This document shows, piece after piece, positions 43,165 through 56,892 of a stretch of 64,000 nt of DNA. The position numbers and the translations under genes were made by a program. The stretch covers positions 1-64,000 of the forward strand of contig NW_027476382.1 of NCBI RefSeq assembly GCF_051020955.1, read 5' to 3'. The stretch comes from Megalopta genalis. Taxonomy: Eukaryota > Arthropoda > Insecta > Hymenoptera > Halictidae. The notes beneath the pieces are model-generated. The model worked only from the letters and a program-made list of their open reading frames with translations. It was not told where the DNA came from and did not search any database. How positions within the stretch are numbered: the first letter of the stretch is position 1; every line of letters starts with the position of its first letter.

Positions 43165-43487
43165 CCGTCTATTATTGCCAATCTTAAATCTTTAACACGG
43201 CTAATGTAATCAAGTATAGGTTCGCCGGGTTTCTTAAAAATATTGCCTAATTCTCCTTTATATTGGTTAATGGATTTGTGCGGACCGAACATTGCTTTTA
43301 ATTTTATACCGAACTGTTCTATTGTCGTTAGATTTGAGTCTTCTATAGCCATTAGCGCATGCCCTTTTAACTTATTAGTGAGTAATTTAACTAAATATGG
43401 TTCTTGGTTTTCCGGAATCATTGTTTTAGCTCTATCGAATGCTCTGAGAAATTGAAATATGGATGGTTTGTAGCCATCGAAGAATGG
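43165..43487 (-). pseudogene. gag: Gag of element 3, central part, 5'-truncated
   Basis: The segment encodes the capsid-like region, homologous to elements 1 and 2 (PFFDGYKPSIFQFLRAFD to YISRVKDLRLAI). It begins abruptly at the edge of satellite array 2, so about 135 N-terminal residues found in the related Gags are missing, along with the primer site and 5' LTR. The 3' edge is the CCGT target duplication of the solo LTR. Confidence 0.88.
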
Positions 43488-46400
43488 AACAAATGGTTTA
43501 GCTTCAAATACTTGTGATATACATGATTTAGCTTCAACTGCATGCGAAACAAACGAGTTAGCTTCAAATCCAAGCGAAACACATGATTTAGCTTCAAATC
43601 AATGCGAAGTAGAAGGGATAGCTTCAAATCCATGCGAATCAAACGGTTTAGCTTCAAATACTTGTGATACACATGATTCATCTTCAAATGCAGGCGAAAA
43701 AGACGCGTTAGCTTCAAATCCATGCGAAACACACGATTTAGCTTGAAATCAATGCGAAGTAGAAGGCTTACCTTCAAATCAATGCGAAGTAGAAGGCTTA
43801 GATACAAATTCATGCGAAACAAATGGTTTAGCTTCAAATACTTGTGATATACATGATTTAGCTTCAACTGCATGCGAAACAAACGAGTTAGCTTCAAATC
43901 CAAGCGAAACACATGATTTAGCTTCAAATCAATGCGAAGTTGAAGGCTTAGTTTCAAACTCACACGAAAGACATGATTTAGCTTCAAATCAGTACGAAGT
44001 AGAAGGCTTAATTTCAAATCCATGAGAATCAAATGGTTTAGCTTAAAATACTTGTGATATACATGATTTAGCTTCAACTGCATGCGAAACAAACGAGTTA
44101 GCTTCAAATCCATGCGATTCACATGATTTAGCTTCGAATCAATGCGAAGTAGAAGGCTTAGCTTCAAACACATGAGAAACAAATGATTTATCTTCAGATA
44201 ATTGCGATATAAGTGATACAGCTTCAAATCCATGCGAAACACATGATTTAGTTTCAAATCCATGCGAATCACATGGATTAGCTTCATTGCTTCATATTCT
44301 TGCGAAACAGATGGATTAGATTCAGATACTTGTGATGTACATGTTTTAGCTTCAACTGCATGCGAAACAAACGTGTTAGCTGCAAATCCAAGCGAAACAC
44401 ATGATTTATCTTCAAATGAAGGCGAAGTTGAAGGCTTTGCTTCAAATCCAAGCGAAGGGAATGGTTTAGCTTCAAATACTTGTGATTTACATGATTTAGC
44501 TTCAACTGCATGCGAAACAAACGAGTTAGCTTCAAATCAATGCGAAGTAGAAGGCTTAGTTTCAAATTCAAACGAAACACATGATTTATCTTCAAATCAG
44601 TACGAAGTAGAAGGCTTAATTTCAAATCCATGCGAATCAAATGGTTTAGCTTAAAATACTTGTGATATACATAATTTAGCTTCAAAAGCATGCGAAACAA
44701 GCGCGTTACCTTCAAATCCAAGCGAAACACATTATTTAGGTTCAAATCAATGGGAAGTGGAAGGCTAAGCTTCAAATACATGAGAAACAAATGATTTATC
44801 TTCAGATAATTGCGATATAAGTAATATAGCTTCAAATGCAGGCGAAACAATCGAGTTAACTTCAAATCAATGCGAAGTAGTAGCCTTATATTCAAATCCA
44901 TGCGAAACAAATGGTTCAGCTTCAAATACTTGTGCTATACACGACTTATCTTCAAATGCAGGCGAAACAAAAGAGTTAGCTTCAAATCCAAGCGAAGCAC
45001 ATGATTTATCTTCAAATCTATGCGGAGTTGAAGGCTTTGCTTCAAATCCATGCAAAGCGAATGGTTCAGCTTCAAATACTTGTGATATACATGATTTATC
45101 TTCAAATACAGGCGAAAAAAACGAGTTAGCTTCAAATCCATGCTAAACATATGATTTAGCTTCAAATAAATGCGAAATAGACGGCTTAGCTTCAAATATA
45201 TGAGAAGCAAATGATTTATCTTCAGATAATTGCGATATAATTGATATAGATTCAAATGCAGTCGAATCAATCGAGTTAGTTTCAAATTAATGCGAAGTAG
45301 GAGGCTTATCTTCAAATCCATGCGAAACAAATGGTTTAGCTTCAAATACTTGCGATATAAATGAATCAGCTTCAAATGAAGACGAAACAAACGAGTTAGT
45401 TTCAAATCCAAGCGAAACATATGATTTAGCATCAAATCAATGCGAAGTAGAAGGCTTAGCTTCAAATCAATCCGAAAAAAATGGCTTAGCTTCAAATACT
45501 TGTGATATACATGATTTAGCTTCAAATGCATGCGAAACAAACGAGTTAGCTTCAAATCCATGCCATACACACGATTTAGATTTAAATGAATGCGAAGTAG
45601 AAGACTTATCTTCAAATCCATCCGAAACAAATGGTTTAGCATCAAATACTTGCGATATAAATGAAACAGCTTCAAATGAAGACGAAACAAACGAGTTAGT
45701 TTCAAATCCAAGCGAAACACGTGACATAGCTTCAATTTCATGCAAAGTAGAAGTCTTAGCTTCAAATTCATGCGAAATAAATGGTTTAGCTTCAAATACA
45801 TGTTTTATACATGATTTAGCAACAACTGCATTGTGAAACAAACGAGTTAGCTTCAAATCCATGCGAAACACATGACTTAGCTTCAAATCAATGCGAAGTA
45901 GAAGGCTTAGCTTCAAATACATGAGAAACAAATGATTTATCTTCAGATAATTGCGATATACGTGATTTAGCTTCAGCTGCATGCGAAACAAACGATTTTG
46001 CTTCATACCCAAGGGAAACACAAGATTTAACATCAAAACAATGCTAAGTATAAGCCTTAGCTTCAAATCAATGCGAAACAAATGGTTTAGCATCAAATAC
46101 TTGTGATATACATGATTTAGGTTCAACTTCATGCCAAACGAAGGAGTCATCTTGAAATCCATGCGAAAAACATGATTTAGCTTCAAATCAATGCGAACTT
46201 GAAGGCATAGCTTTAAATCCAGGCGAAACATATTGATCAGCTTCAAATACTTGTGATATACATGATTTAGCTACATCTGCATGCGAAAGAAAAGAGTTAT
46301 CTTGAAATCCATGCGAAACACACGATTTAGCATCAAATCAATGCGAAGTAGGAGGCTTATCTTCAAATACGTGAGAAGCAAATGATTTATCTTCAGATAA

Positions 46401-47379
46401 TTGCGATATAAGTGATATAGATTCAAATGCATTCGAATCAATAGAGTTAGCTTCAAATTAATGCGAAGTAGAAGGCTTAGTTTCAAATTCATGCGAAACA
46501 AATGGTTTAGCTTCAAATACTTGTGATATACATGATTTAGCTTCAACTGCATGCGAAACAAACGAGTCAGCTTCAAACCCATGCGCTACACATGATTTAG
46601 CTTCAAATCAATGCGAAGTTGAAGACTTTGCTTCAAATCCATGCGAAGCGAATGGTTTAGCTTCAAATACTTGTGATATACATGATTTATCTTCAAATAC
46701 AGGCGAAAAAGACCCGTTAGCTTCAAATCCATGCGAAACACACGATTTAGATTCAAATCAATGCGAAGTAGAAGGCTTAGTTTCAAACTCACACGAAACA
46801 CATGATTTAGCTTCAAATCAGTACGAAGTAGAAGGCTTAATTTCAAATCCATGCGAATCAAATGGTTTAGCTTAAAATACTTGTGATATACATAATTTAG
46901 CTTCAAATGCATGCGAAACAAACGAGTTAGCTTCAAATCCAATCGAAACACATGACATAGCTTCAATTTCATGCAAAGTAGAAGTCTTAGCTTCAAATAC
47001 ATGCGAAATAAATGGATTAGCTTCAAATACTTGTTTTATACATGATTTAGCATCAACTGCATTGCGAATCAAACGAGTTAGCTTCAGATCCTTGCGAAAC
47101 ACATGACTTAGCTTCAAATCAATGTGAAGTAGAAGGCTTAGCTTCAAATTCATGCGAAACAAATAGTTTAGCTTCAAATACTTGTGATATACATGATTTA
47201 GCTTCAACTGCATGCGAAACAAACGAGTTAGCTTCAAATCCATGCGATTCACATGATTTAGCATCGAATCAATGCGAAGTAGAAGGCTTAGCTTCTACCA
47301 CATGAGAAACAAATGATTTATCTTCACATAATTGCGATATAAGTGATACAGCTTCAAATCCATGCGAAACACATGATTT

Positions 47380-50300
47380 AGTTTCAAATTCATGCGAATC
47401 ACATGGATTAGCTGAATAGCTTCATGTTCTTGCGAAACAGATGGATTAGATTCAGATACTTGTGATGTACATGTTTTAGCTTCAACTGCATGCGAACTAA
47501 AAACGTGTTAGCTGCAAATCCAAGCGAAACACATGATTTATCTTCAAATGAAGGCGAAGTTGAAGGCTTTGCTTCAAATCCATGCGAAGCGAATGGTTTA
47601 TCTTCAAATACTTGTGATTTACATGATTTAGCTTCAACTGCATGCGAAACAAACGAATTAGCTTCAAATCAATGCGAAGTATAAGGCTTAATTTCAAATT
47701 CAAACGAATCACATGATTTAGCTTCAAATCAGTGCGATGTAGAAGGCTTAATATCAAATCCATGCGAATCAAATGGTTTAGCTTAAAATACTTGTGATAT
47801 ACATAATTTAGCTTCAAATGCATGCGAAACAAGCGCTTTACCTTCAAATCCAAGCGAAACACATTATTTAGGTTCAAATCAATGGGAAGTGGAAGGCTTA
47901 GCTTCAAATACATGAGAAACAAATGATTTATCTTCAGATAATTGCGATATAAGTAATATAGCTTCAAATGCAGGCGAAACAATCGAGTTAACTTCAAATC
48001 AATGCGAAGTAGTAGGCTTATCTTCAAATCCATGCGAAACAAATGCTTTAGCTTCAAATACTTGTGCTATACATGACTTATCTTCAAATGCAGGCGAAAC
48101 AAAAGAGTTAGATTCAAAACCAAGCGAAACACATCAGTTAGCTTCAAATTCATGCGAAACACATGGTTTAGCTTAATATTCATGCGAAACAGATGGTTTA
48201 TATTCAGATACTTGTGATAAACATGATTTAGCTTCAACTGCATGCGAAAAATACGAGTTAACTTCAAATCCAAGCGAAACACATGATTTACCTTCAAATC
48301 AATGCGAAATAGAAGGCATAGCTTCAAATCAATGCGACGTAGAAGGCTTAGCTTCAAATAAATGTGAAACAAATGGTTTAGCTTCAAATACTTGTGATAT
48401 ACATGATTTATCTTCAAATACAGGCGAAAAAAACGAGTTAGCTTCAAATCCATGCTAAACACATGATTTAGCTTCAAATAAATGCGAAATAGACGGCTTA
48501 GCTTCAAATATATGAGAAGCAAATGATTTATCTTCAGATAATTGCGATATAATTGATACAGATTCAAACGCAGTCGAATCAATCGAGTTAGTTTCAAATT
48601 AATGCGAAGTAGGAGGCTTGTCTTCAAATCCATGCGAAACAAATGGTTTAGCTTCAAATACTTGCGATATAAATGAATCAGCTTCAAATGAAGACGAAAC
48701 AAACGAGTTAGTTTTAAATCCAAGCGAAACATATGATTTAGCATCAAATCAATGCGAAGTAGAAGGCTTAGCTTCAAATCAATACGAAAAAAATGGCTTA
48801 GCTTCAAATACTTGTGATATACACGACTTATCTTCAAATGCAGGCGAAACAAAAGAGTTAGCTTCAAATCCAAGCGAAGCACATGATTTATCTTCAAATC
48901 TATGCGGAGTTGAAGGCTTTGCTTCAAATCCATGCAAAGCGAATGGTTCAGCTTCAAATACTTGTGATATACATGATTTATCTTCAAATACAGGCGAAAA
49001 AAACGAGTTAGCTTCAAATCCATGCTAAACATATGATTTAGCTTCAAATAAATGCGAAATAGACGGCTTAGCTTCAAATATATGAGAAGCAAATGATTTA
49101 TCTTCAGATAATTGCGATATAATTGATATAGATTCAAATGCAGTCGAATCAATCGAGTTAGCTTCAAATTAATGCGAAGTAGGCGGCTTATCTTCAAATC
49201 CATGCGAAACAAATGGTTTGCTTCTAATACTTTTGATAAACATGATTTAGCTTCAACTGCATGCCAAACAAACGAGTTAGCTTCAAATCTCAGCGAAACA
49301 CATGATTTTGCTTCAAATCAATGCGAATTAGAAGGGATAGCTTCTAATCCATGCGAATCAAACGGTTGAGGTTCAAATACTTATGATATACATGATTTAT
49401 CTTCAAATGCAGGCGAAACAATAGAGTTAGCTTCATATCCATGCGAAACACATCATTTAGCTTCAAATTCATGCGAAATACATGGTTTAGCTCAATATTC
49501 ATGGGACACAGATGGTTTATATTCAGATACTTGCGATAAACATGATTTAGCTTCAACTGCAAACGAAACAAACGAGTTAGCTTCAAATCCAAGCGAAACA
49601 CATGATTTACCTCCAAATCAATGCGAAGTAGAAGACTTACCTTCAAATCAATGCGAAGTAGAAGGCTTAGATACAAATTCATGCGAAACAAATGGTTTAG
49701 CTTCAAATACTTGTGATATACATGATTTAGCTTCAACTGCATGCGAAACAAACGAGTTAGCTTCAAATCCAAGCGAAACACATGATTTAGCTTCAAATCA
49801 ATGCGAAGTTGAAGGCTTAGTTTCAAACTCACACGAAACACATGATTTAGCTTCAAATCAGTACGAAGTAGAAGGCTTAATTTCAAATCCATGAGAATCA
49901 AATGGTTTAGCTTAATATACTTGTGATATACATGATTTAGTTTCAACTGCATGCGAAACAAACGAGTTAGCTTCAAATCCATGCGATTCACATGATTTAG
50001 CTTCGAATCAATGCGAAGTAGAAGGCTTAGCTTCAAACACATGAGAAACAAATGATTTATCTTCAGATAATTGCGATATAAGTGATACAGCTTCAAATCC
50101 AAGCGAAACACATTATTTAGTTTCAAATTCATGCGAATCACATGGATTAGCTGAATAGCTTCATGTTCTTGCGAAACAGATGGATTAGATTCAGATACTT
50201 GTGATGTACATGTTTTAGCTTCAACTGCATGCGAACTAAAAACGTGTTAGCTGCAAATCCAAGCGAAACACATGATTTATCTTCAAATGAAGGCGAAGTT

Positions 50301-52857
50301 GAAGGCTTTGCTTCAAATCCATGCGAAGCGAATGGTTTATCTTCAAATACTTGTGATTTACATGATTTAGCTTCAACTGCATGCGAAACAAACGAATTAG
50401 CTTCAAATCAATGCGAAGTATAAGGCTTAATTTCAAATTCAAACGAATCACATGATTTAGCTTCAAATCAGTGCGATGTAGAAGGCTTAATATCAAATCC
50501 ATGCGAATCAAATGGTTTAGCTTAAAATACTTGTGATATACATAATTTAGCTTCAAATGCATGCGAAACAAGCGCTTTACCTTCAAATCCAAGCGAAACA
50601 CATTATTTAGGTTCAAATCAATGGGAAGTGGAAGGCTTAGCTTCAAATACATGAGAAACAAATGATTTATCTTCAGATAATTGCGATATAAGTAATATAG
50701 CTTCAAATGCAGGCGAAACAATCGAGTTAACTTCAAATCAATGCGAAGTAGTAGGCTTATCTTCAAATCCATGCGAAACAAATGCTTTAGCTTCAAATAC
50801 TTGTGCTATACATGACTTATCTTCAAATGCAGGCGAAACAAAAGAGTTAGATTCAAAACCAAGCGAAACACATCAGTTAGCTTCAAATTCATGCGAAACA
50901 CATGGTTTAGCTTAATATTCATGCGAAACAGATGGTTTATATTCAGATACTTGTGATAAACATGATTTAGCTTCAACTGCATGCGAAAAATACGAGTTAA
51001 CTTCAAATCCAAGCGAAACACATGATTTACCTTCAAATCAATGCGAAATAGAAGGCATAGCTTCAAATCAATGCGACGTAGAAGGCTTAGCTTCAAATAA
51101 ATGTGAAACAAATGGTTTAGCTTCAAATACTTGTGATATACATGATTTATCTTCAAATACAGGCGAAAAAAACGAGTTAGCTTCAAATCCATGCTAAACA
51201 CATGATTTAGCTTCAAATAAATGCGAAATAGACGGCTTAGCTTCAAATATATGAGAAGCAAATGATTTATCTTCAGATAATTGCGATATAATTGATACAG
51301 ATTCAAATGCAGTCGAATCAATCGAGTTAGTTTCAAATTAATGCGAAGTAGGAGGCTTGTCTTCAAATCCATGCGAAACAAATGGTTTAGCTTCAAATAC
51401 TTGCGATATAAATGAATCAGCTTCAAATGAAGACGAAACAAACGAGTTAGTTTTAAATCCAAGCGAAACATATGATTTAGCATCAAATCAATGCGAAGTA
51501 GAAGGCTTAGCTTCAAATCAATACGAAAAAAATGGCTTAGCTTCAAATACTTGTGATATACACGACTTATCTTCAAATGCAGGCGAAACAAAAGAGTTAG
51601 CTTCAAATCCAAGCGAAGCACATGATTTATCTTCAAATCTATGCGGAGTTGAAGGCTTTGCTTCAAATCCATGCAAAGCGAATGGTTCAGCTTCAAATAC
51701 TTGTGATATACATGATTTATCTTCAAATACAGGCGAAAAAAACGAGTTAGCTTCAAATCCATGCTAAACATATGATTTAGCTTCAAATAAATGCGAAATA
51801 GACGGCTTAGCTTCAAATATATGAGAAGCAAATGATTTATCTTCAGATAATTGCGATATAATTGATATAGATTCAAATGCAGTCGAATCAATCGAGTTAG
51901 CTTCAAATTAATGCGAAGTAGGCGGCTTATCTTCAAATCCATGCGAAACAAATGGTTTGCTTCTAATACTTTTGATAAACATGATTTAGCTTCAACTGCA
52001 TGCCAAACAAACGAGTTAGCTTCAAATCTCAGCGAAACACATGATTTTGCTTCAAATCAATGCGAATTAGAAGGGATAGCTTCTAATCCATGCGAATCAA
52101 ACGGTTGAGGTTCAAATACTTATGATATACATGATTTATCTTCAAATGCAGGCGAAACAATAGAGTTAGCTTCATATCCATGCGAAACACATCATTTAGC
52201 TTCAAATTCATGCGAAATACATGGTTTAGCTCAATATTCATGGGACACAGATGGTTTATATTCAGATACTTGCGATAAACATGATTTAGCTTCAACTGCA
52301 AACGAAACAAACGAGTTAGCTTCAAATCCAAGCGAAACACATGATTTACCTCCAAATCAATGCGAAGTAGAAGACTTACCTTCAAATCAATGCGAAGTAG
52401 AAGGCTTAGATACAAATTCATGCGAAACAAATGGTTTAGCTTCAAATACTTGTGATATACATGATTTAGCTTCAACTGCATGCGAAACAAACGAGTTAGC
52501 TTCAAATCCAAGCGAAACACATGATTTAGCTTCAAATCAATGCGAAGTTGAAGGCTTAGTTTCAAACTCACACGAAACACATGATTTAGCTTCAAATCAG
52601 TACGAAGTAGAAGGCTTAATTTCAAATCCATGAGAATCAAATGGTTTAGCTTAATATACTTGTGATATACATGATTTAGTTTCAACTGCATGCGAAACAA
52701 ACGAGTTAGCTTCAAATCCATGCGATTCACATGATTTAGCTTCGAATCAATGCGAAGTAGAAGGCTTAGCTTCAAACACATGAGAAACAAATGATTTATC
52801 TTCAGATAATTGCGATATAAGTGATACAGCTTCAAATCCAAGCGAAACACATTATTT
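47380..52857 (+). repeat. 2,739-bp higher-order tandem duplication in array 2
   Basis: Two copies, about 47,380-50,118 and 50,119-52,857, look nearly identical in base order, including a frame-breaking GAACTAAAAACGTG and a GCTGAATAGCTTCATG junction variant. The edges were judged by eye. Confidence 0.8.
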
Positions 52858-55800
52858 AGGTTCAAATCAATGGGAAGTGGAAGGCTAAGCTTCAAATACA
52901 TGAGAAACAAATGATTTATCTTCAGATAATTGCGATATAAGTAATATAGCTTCAAATGCAGGCGAAACAATCGAGTTAACTTCAAATCAATGCGAAGTAG
53001 TAGCCTTATATTCAAATCCATGCGAAACAAATGGTTCAGCTTCAAATACTTGTGCTATACACGACTTATCTTCAAATGCAGGCGAAACAAAAGAGTTAGC
53101 TTCAAATCCAAGCGAAACACATGATTTATCTTCAAATCAATGCGGAGTTGAAGGCTTTGCTTCAAATCCATGCGAAGCGAATGGTTCAGCTTCAAATACT
53201 TGTGATATACATGATTTATCTTCAAATACAGGCGAAAAAAACGAGTTAGCTTCAAATCCATGCTAAACATATGATTTAGCTTCAAATAAATGCGAAATAG
53301 ACGGCTTAGCTTCAAATATATGAGAAGCAAATGATTTATCTTCAGATAATTGCGATATAATTTATATAGATTCAAATGCAGTCGAATCAATCGAGTTAGT
53401 TTCAAATTAATGCGAAGTAGGAGGCTTATCTTCAAATCCATGCGAAACAAATGGTTTAGCTTCAAATACTTTTGATATACATGATTTAGCTTCAACTGCA
53501 TGCGAAACAAACGAGTTAGCTTCAAATCAATGCGAAGTAGAAGGCTTAGTTTCAAATTCAAACGAAACACATGATTTATCTTCAAATCAGTACGAAGTAG
53601 AAGGCTTGATTTCAAATCCATGCGAATCAAATGGTTTAGCTTAAAATACTTGTGATATACATAATTTAGCTTCAAATGCATGCGAAACAAGCGCTTTACC
53701 TTCAAATCCAAGCGAAACACATTATTTAGGTTCAAATCAATGGGAAGTGGAAGGCTAAGCTTCAAATACATGAGAAACAAATGATTTATCTTCAGATAAT
53801 TGCGATATAAGTAATATAGCTTCAAATGCAGGCGAAACAATCGAGTTAACTTCAAATCAATGCGAAGTAGTAGCCTTATATTCAAATCCATGCGAAACAA
53901 ATGGTTCAGCTTCAAATACTTGTGCTATACACGACTTATCTTCAAATGCAGGCGAAACAAAAGAGTTAGCTTCAAATCCAAGCGAAACACATGATTTACC
54001 TTCAAATCAATGCGAAATAGAAGGCATAGCTTCAAATCAATGCGACGTAGAAGGCTTAGCTTCAAATAAATGTGAAACAAATGGTTTAGCTTCAAATACT
54101 TGTGATATACATGATTTATCTTCAAATACAGGCGAAAAAAACGAGTTAGCTTCAAATCCATGCTAAACACATGATTTAGCTTCAAATAAATGCGAAATAG
54201 ACGGCTTAGCTTCAAATATATGAGAAGCAAATGATTTATCTTCAGATAATTGCGATAAAATTGATATAGATTCAAATGCAGTCGAATCAATCGAGTTAGT
54301 TTCAAATTAATGCGAAGTAGGAGGCTTGTCTTCAAATCCATGCGAAACAAATGGTTTAGCTTCAAATACTTGCGATATAAATGAATCAGCTTCAAATGAA
54401 GACGAAACAAACGAGTTAGTTTTAAATCCAAGCGAAACATATGATTTAGCATCAAATCAATGCGAAGTAGAAGGCTTAGCTTCAAATCAATACGAAAAAA
54501 ATGGCTTAGCTTCAAATACTTGTGATATACATGATTTAGCTTCAAATGCATGCGAAACAAACGAGTTAGCTTCAAATCCATGCCATACACACGATTTAGA
54601 TTTAAATGAATGCGAAGTAGAAGACTTATCTTCAAATCCATCCGAAACAAATGATTTAGCATCAAATACTTGCGATATAAATGATTTATCTTCAAATACA
54701 GGCGAAAAAAACGAGGTAGCTTCAAATCCATGCTAAACATATGATTTAGCTTCAAATAAATGCGAAATAGACGGCTTAGCTTCAAATATATGAGAAGCAA
54801 ATGATTTATCTTCAGATAATTGCGATATAATTGATATAGATTCAATTGCAGTCGAATCAATCGAGTTAGCTTCAAATTAATGCGAAGTAGGCGGCTTATC
54901 TTCAAATCCATGCGAAACAAATGGTTTGCTTCTAATACTTTTGATAAACATGATTTAGCTTCAACTGCATGCCAAACAAACGAGTTAGCTTCAAATCTCA
55001 GCGAAACACATGATTTTGCTTCAAATCAATGCGAATTAGAAGGGATAGCTTCTAATCCATGCGAATCAAACGGTTGAGGTTCAAATACTTATGATATACA
55101 TGATTTATCTTCAAATGCAGGCGAAACAATAGAGTTAGCTTCATATCCATGCGAAACACATCATTTAGCTTCAAATTCATGCGAAATACATGGTTTAGCT
55201 CAATATTCATGGGACACAGATGGTTTATATTCAGATACTTGCGATAAACATGATTTAGCTTCAACTGCAAACGAAACAAACGAGTTAGCTTCAAATCCAA
55301 GCGAAACACATGATTTACCTCCAAATCAATGCGAAGTAGAAGACTTACCTTCAAATCAATGCGAAGTAGAAGGCTTAGATACAAATTCATGCGAAACAAA
55401 TGGTTTAGCTTCAAATACTTGTGATATACATGATTTAGCTTCAACTGCATGCGAAACAAACGAGTTAGCTTCAAATCCAAGCGAAACACATGATTTAGCT
55501 TCAAATCAATGCGAAGTTGAAGGCTTAGTTTCAAACTCACACGAAACACATGATTTAGCTTCAAATCAGTACGAAGTAGAAGGCTTAATTTCAAATCCAT
55601 GAGAATCAAATGGTTTAGCTTAATATACTTGTGATATACATGATTTAGTTTCAACTGAATGCGAAACAAACGAGTTAGCTTCAAATCCATGCGATTCACA
55701 TGATTTAGCTTCGAATCAATGCGAAGTAGAAGACTTAGCTTCAAACACATGAGAAACAAATGATTTATCTTCAGATAATTGCGATATAAGTGATACAGCT

Positions 55801-56890
55801 TCAAATCCAAGCGAAACACATTATTTAGGTTCAAATCAATGGGAAGTGGAAGGCTAAGCTTCAAATACATGAGAAACAAATGATTTATCTTCAGATAATT
55901 GCGATATAAGTAATATAGCTTCAAATGCAGGCGAAACAATCGAGTTAACTTCAAATCAATGCGAAGTAGTAGCCTTATATTCAAATCCATGCGAAACAAA
56001 TGGTTCAGCTTCAAATACTTGTGCTATACACGACTTATCTTCAAATGCAGGCGAAACAAAAGAGTTAGCTTCAAATCCAAGCGAAACACATGATTTATCT
56101 TCAAATCAATGCGGAGTTGAAGGCTTTGCTTCAAATCCATGCGAAGCGAATGGTTCAGCTTCAAATACTTGTGATATACATTATTTATCTTCAAATACAG
56201 GCGAAAAAAACGAGTTAGCTTCAAATCCATGCTAAACATATGATTTAGCTTCAAATAAATGCGAAGTAGACGGCTTAGCTTCAAATATATGAGAAGCAAA
56301 TGATTTATCTTCAGATAATTGCGATATAATTTATATAGATTCAAATGCAGTCGTATCAATCGAGTTAGTTTCAAATTAATGCGAAGTAGGAGGCTTATCT
56401 TCAAATCCATGCGAAACAAATGGTTTAGCTTCAAATACTTGTGATATACATGATTTAGCTTCAACTGCATGCGAAACAAACGAGTTAGCTTCAAATCAAT
56501 GCGAAGTAGAAGGCTTAGTTTCAAATTCAAACGAAACACATGATTTATCTTCAAATCAGTACGAAGTAGAAGGCTTGATTTCAAATCCATGCGAATCAAA
56601 TGGTTTAGCTTAAAATACTTGTGATATACATAATTTAGCTTCAAATGCATGCGAAACAAGCGCTTTACCTTCAAATCCAAGCGAAACACATTATTTAGGT
56701 TCAAATCAATGGGAAGTGGAAGGCTAAGCTTCAAATACATGAGAAACAAATGATTTATCTTCAGATAATTGCGATATAAGTAATATAGCTTCAAATGCAG
56801 GCGAAACAATCGAGTTAACTTCAAATCAATGCGAAGTAGTAGCCTTATATTCAAATCCATGCGAAACAAATGGTTCAGCTTCAAATACTT
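51002..56890 (+). repeat. 2,969-bp higher-order repeat in array 2
   Basis: About 51,002-53,920 recurs at 53,971-56,890 with an offset of 2,969 bp, with some local replacement (for example near 54,540-54,720). It overlaps the 2,739-bp duplication, so amplification happened in successive, shifted steps. Confidence 0.75.
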
Positions 56891-56892
56891 GT

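Larger units (their letters stand above)
31770..43487 (-). mobile_element. Element 3: gypsy-type element with accessory genes, 5'-truncated
   Basis: In sense order (right to left) it contains a truncated gag, pol, two small accessory ORFs, env, a polypurine tract and a 2,195-bp 3' LTR. The 5' LTR, primer site and roughly the first 135 Gag residues are missing and replaced by satellite array 2. A solo LTR of family 2 interrupts gag at 41,772-43,164. Pol and Env are homologous to element 1 over their whole length but diverged. Pol, both accessory ORFs and env are open. The left flank is array 1 and the right flank array 2, so no target duplication can be checked. Confidence 0.92.
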
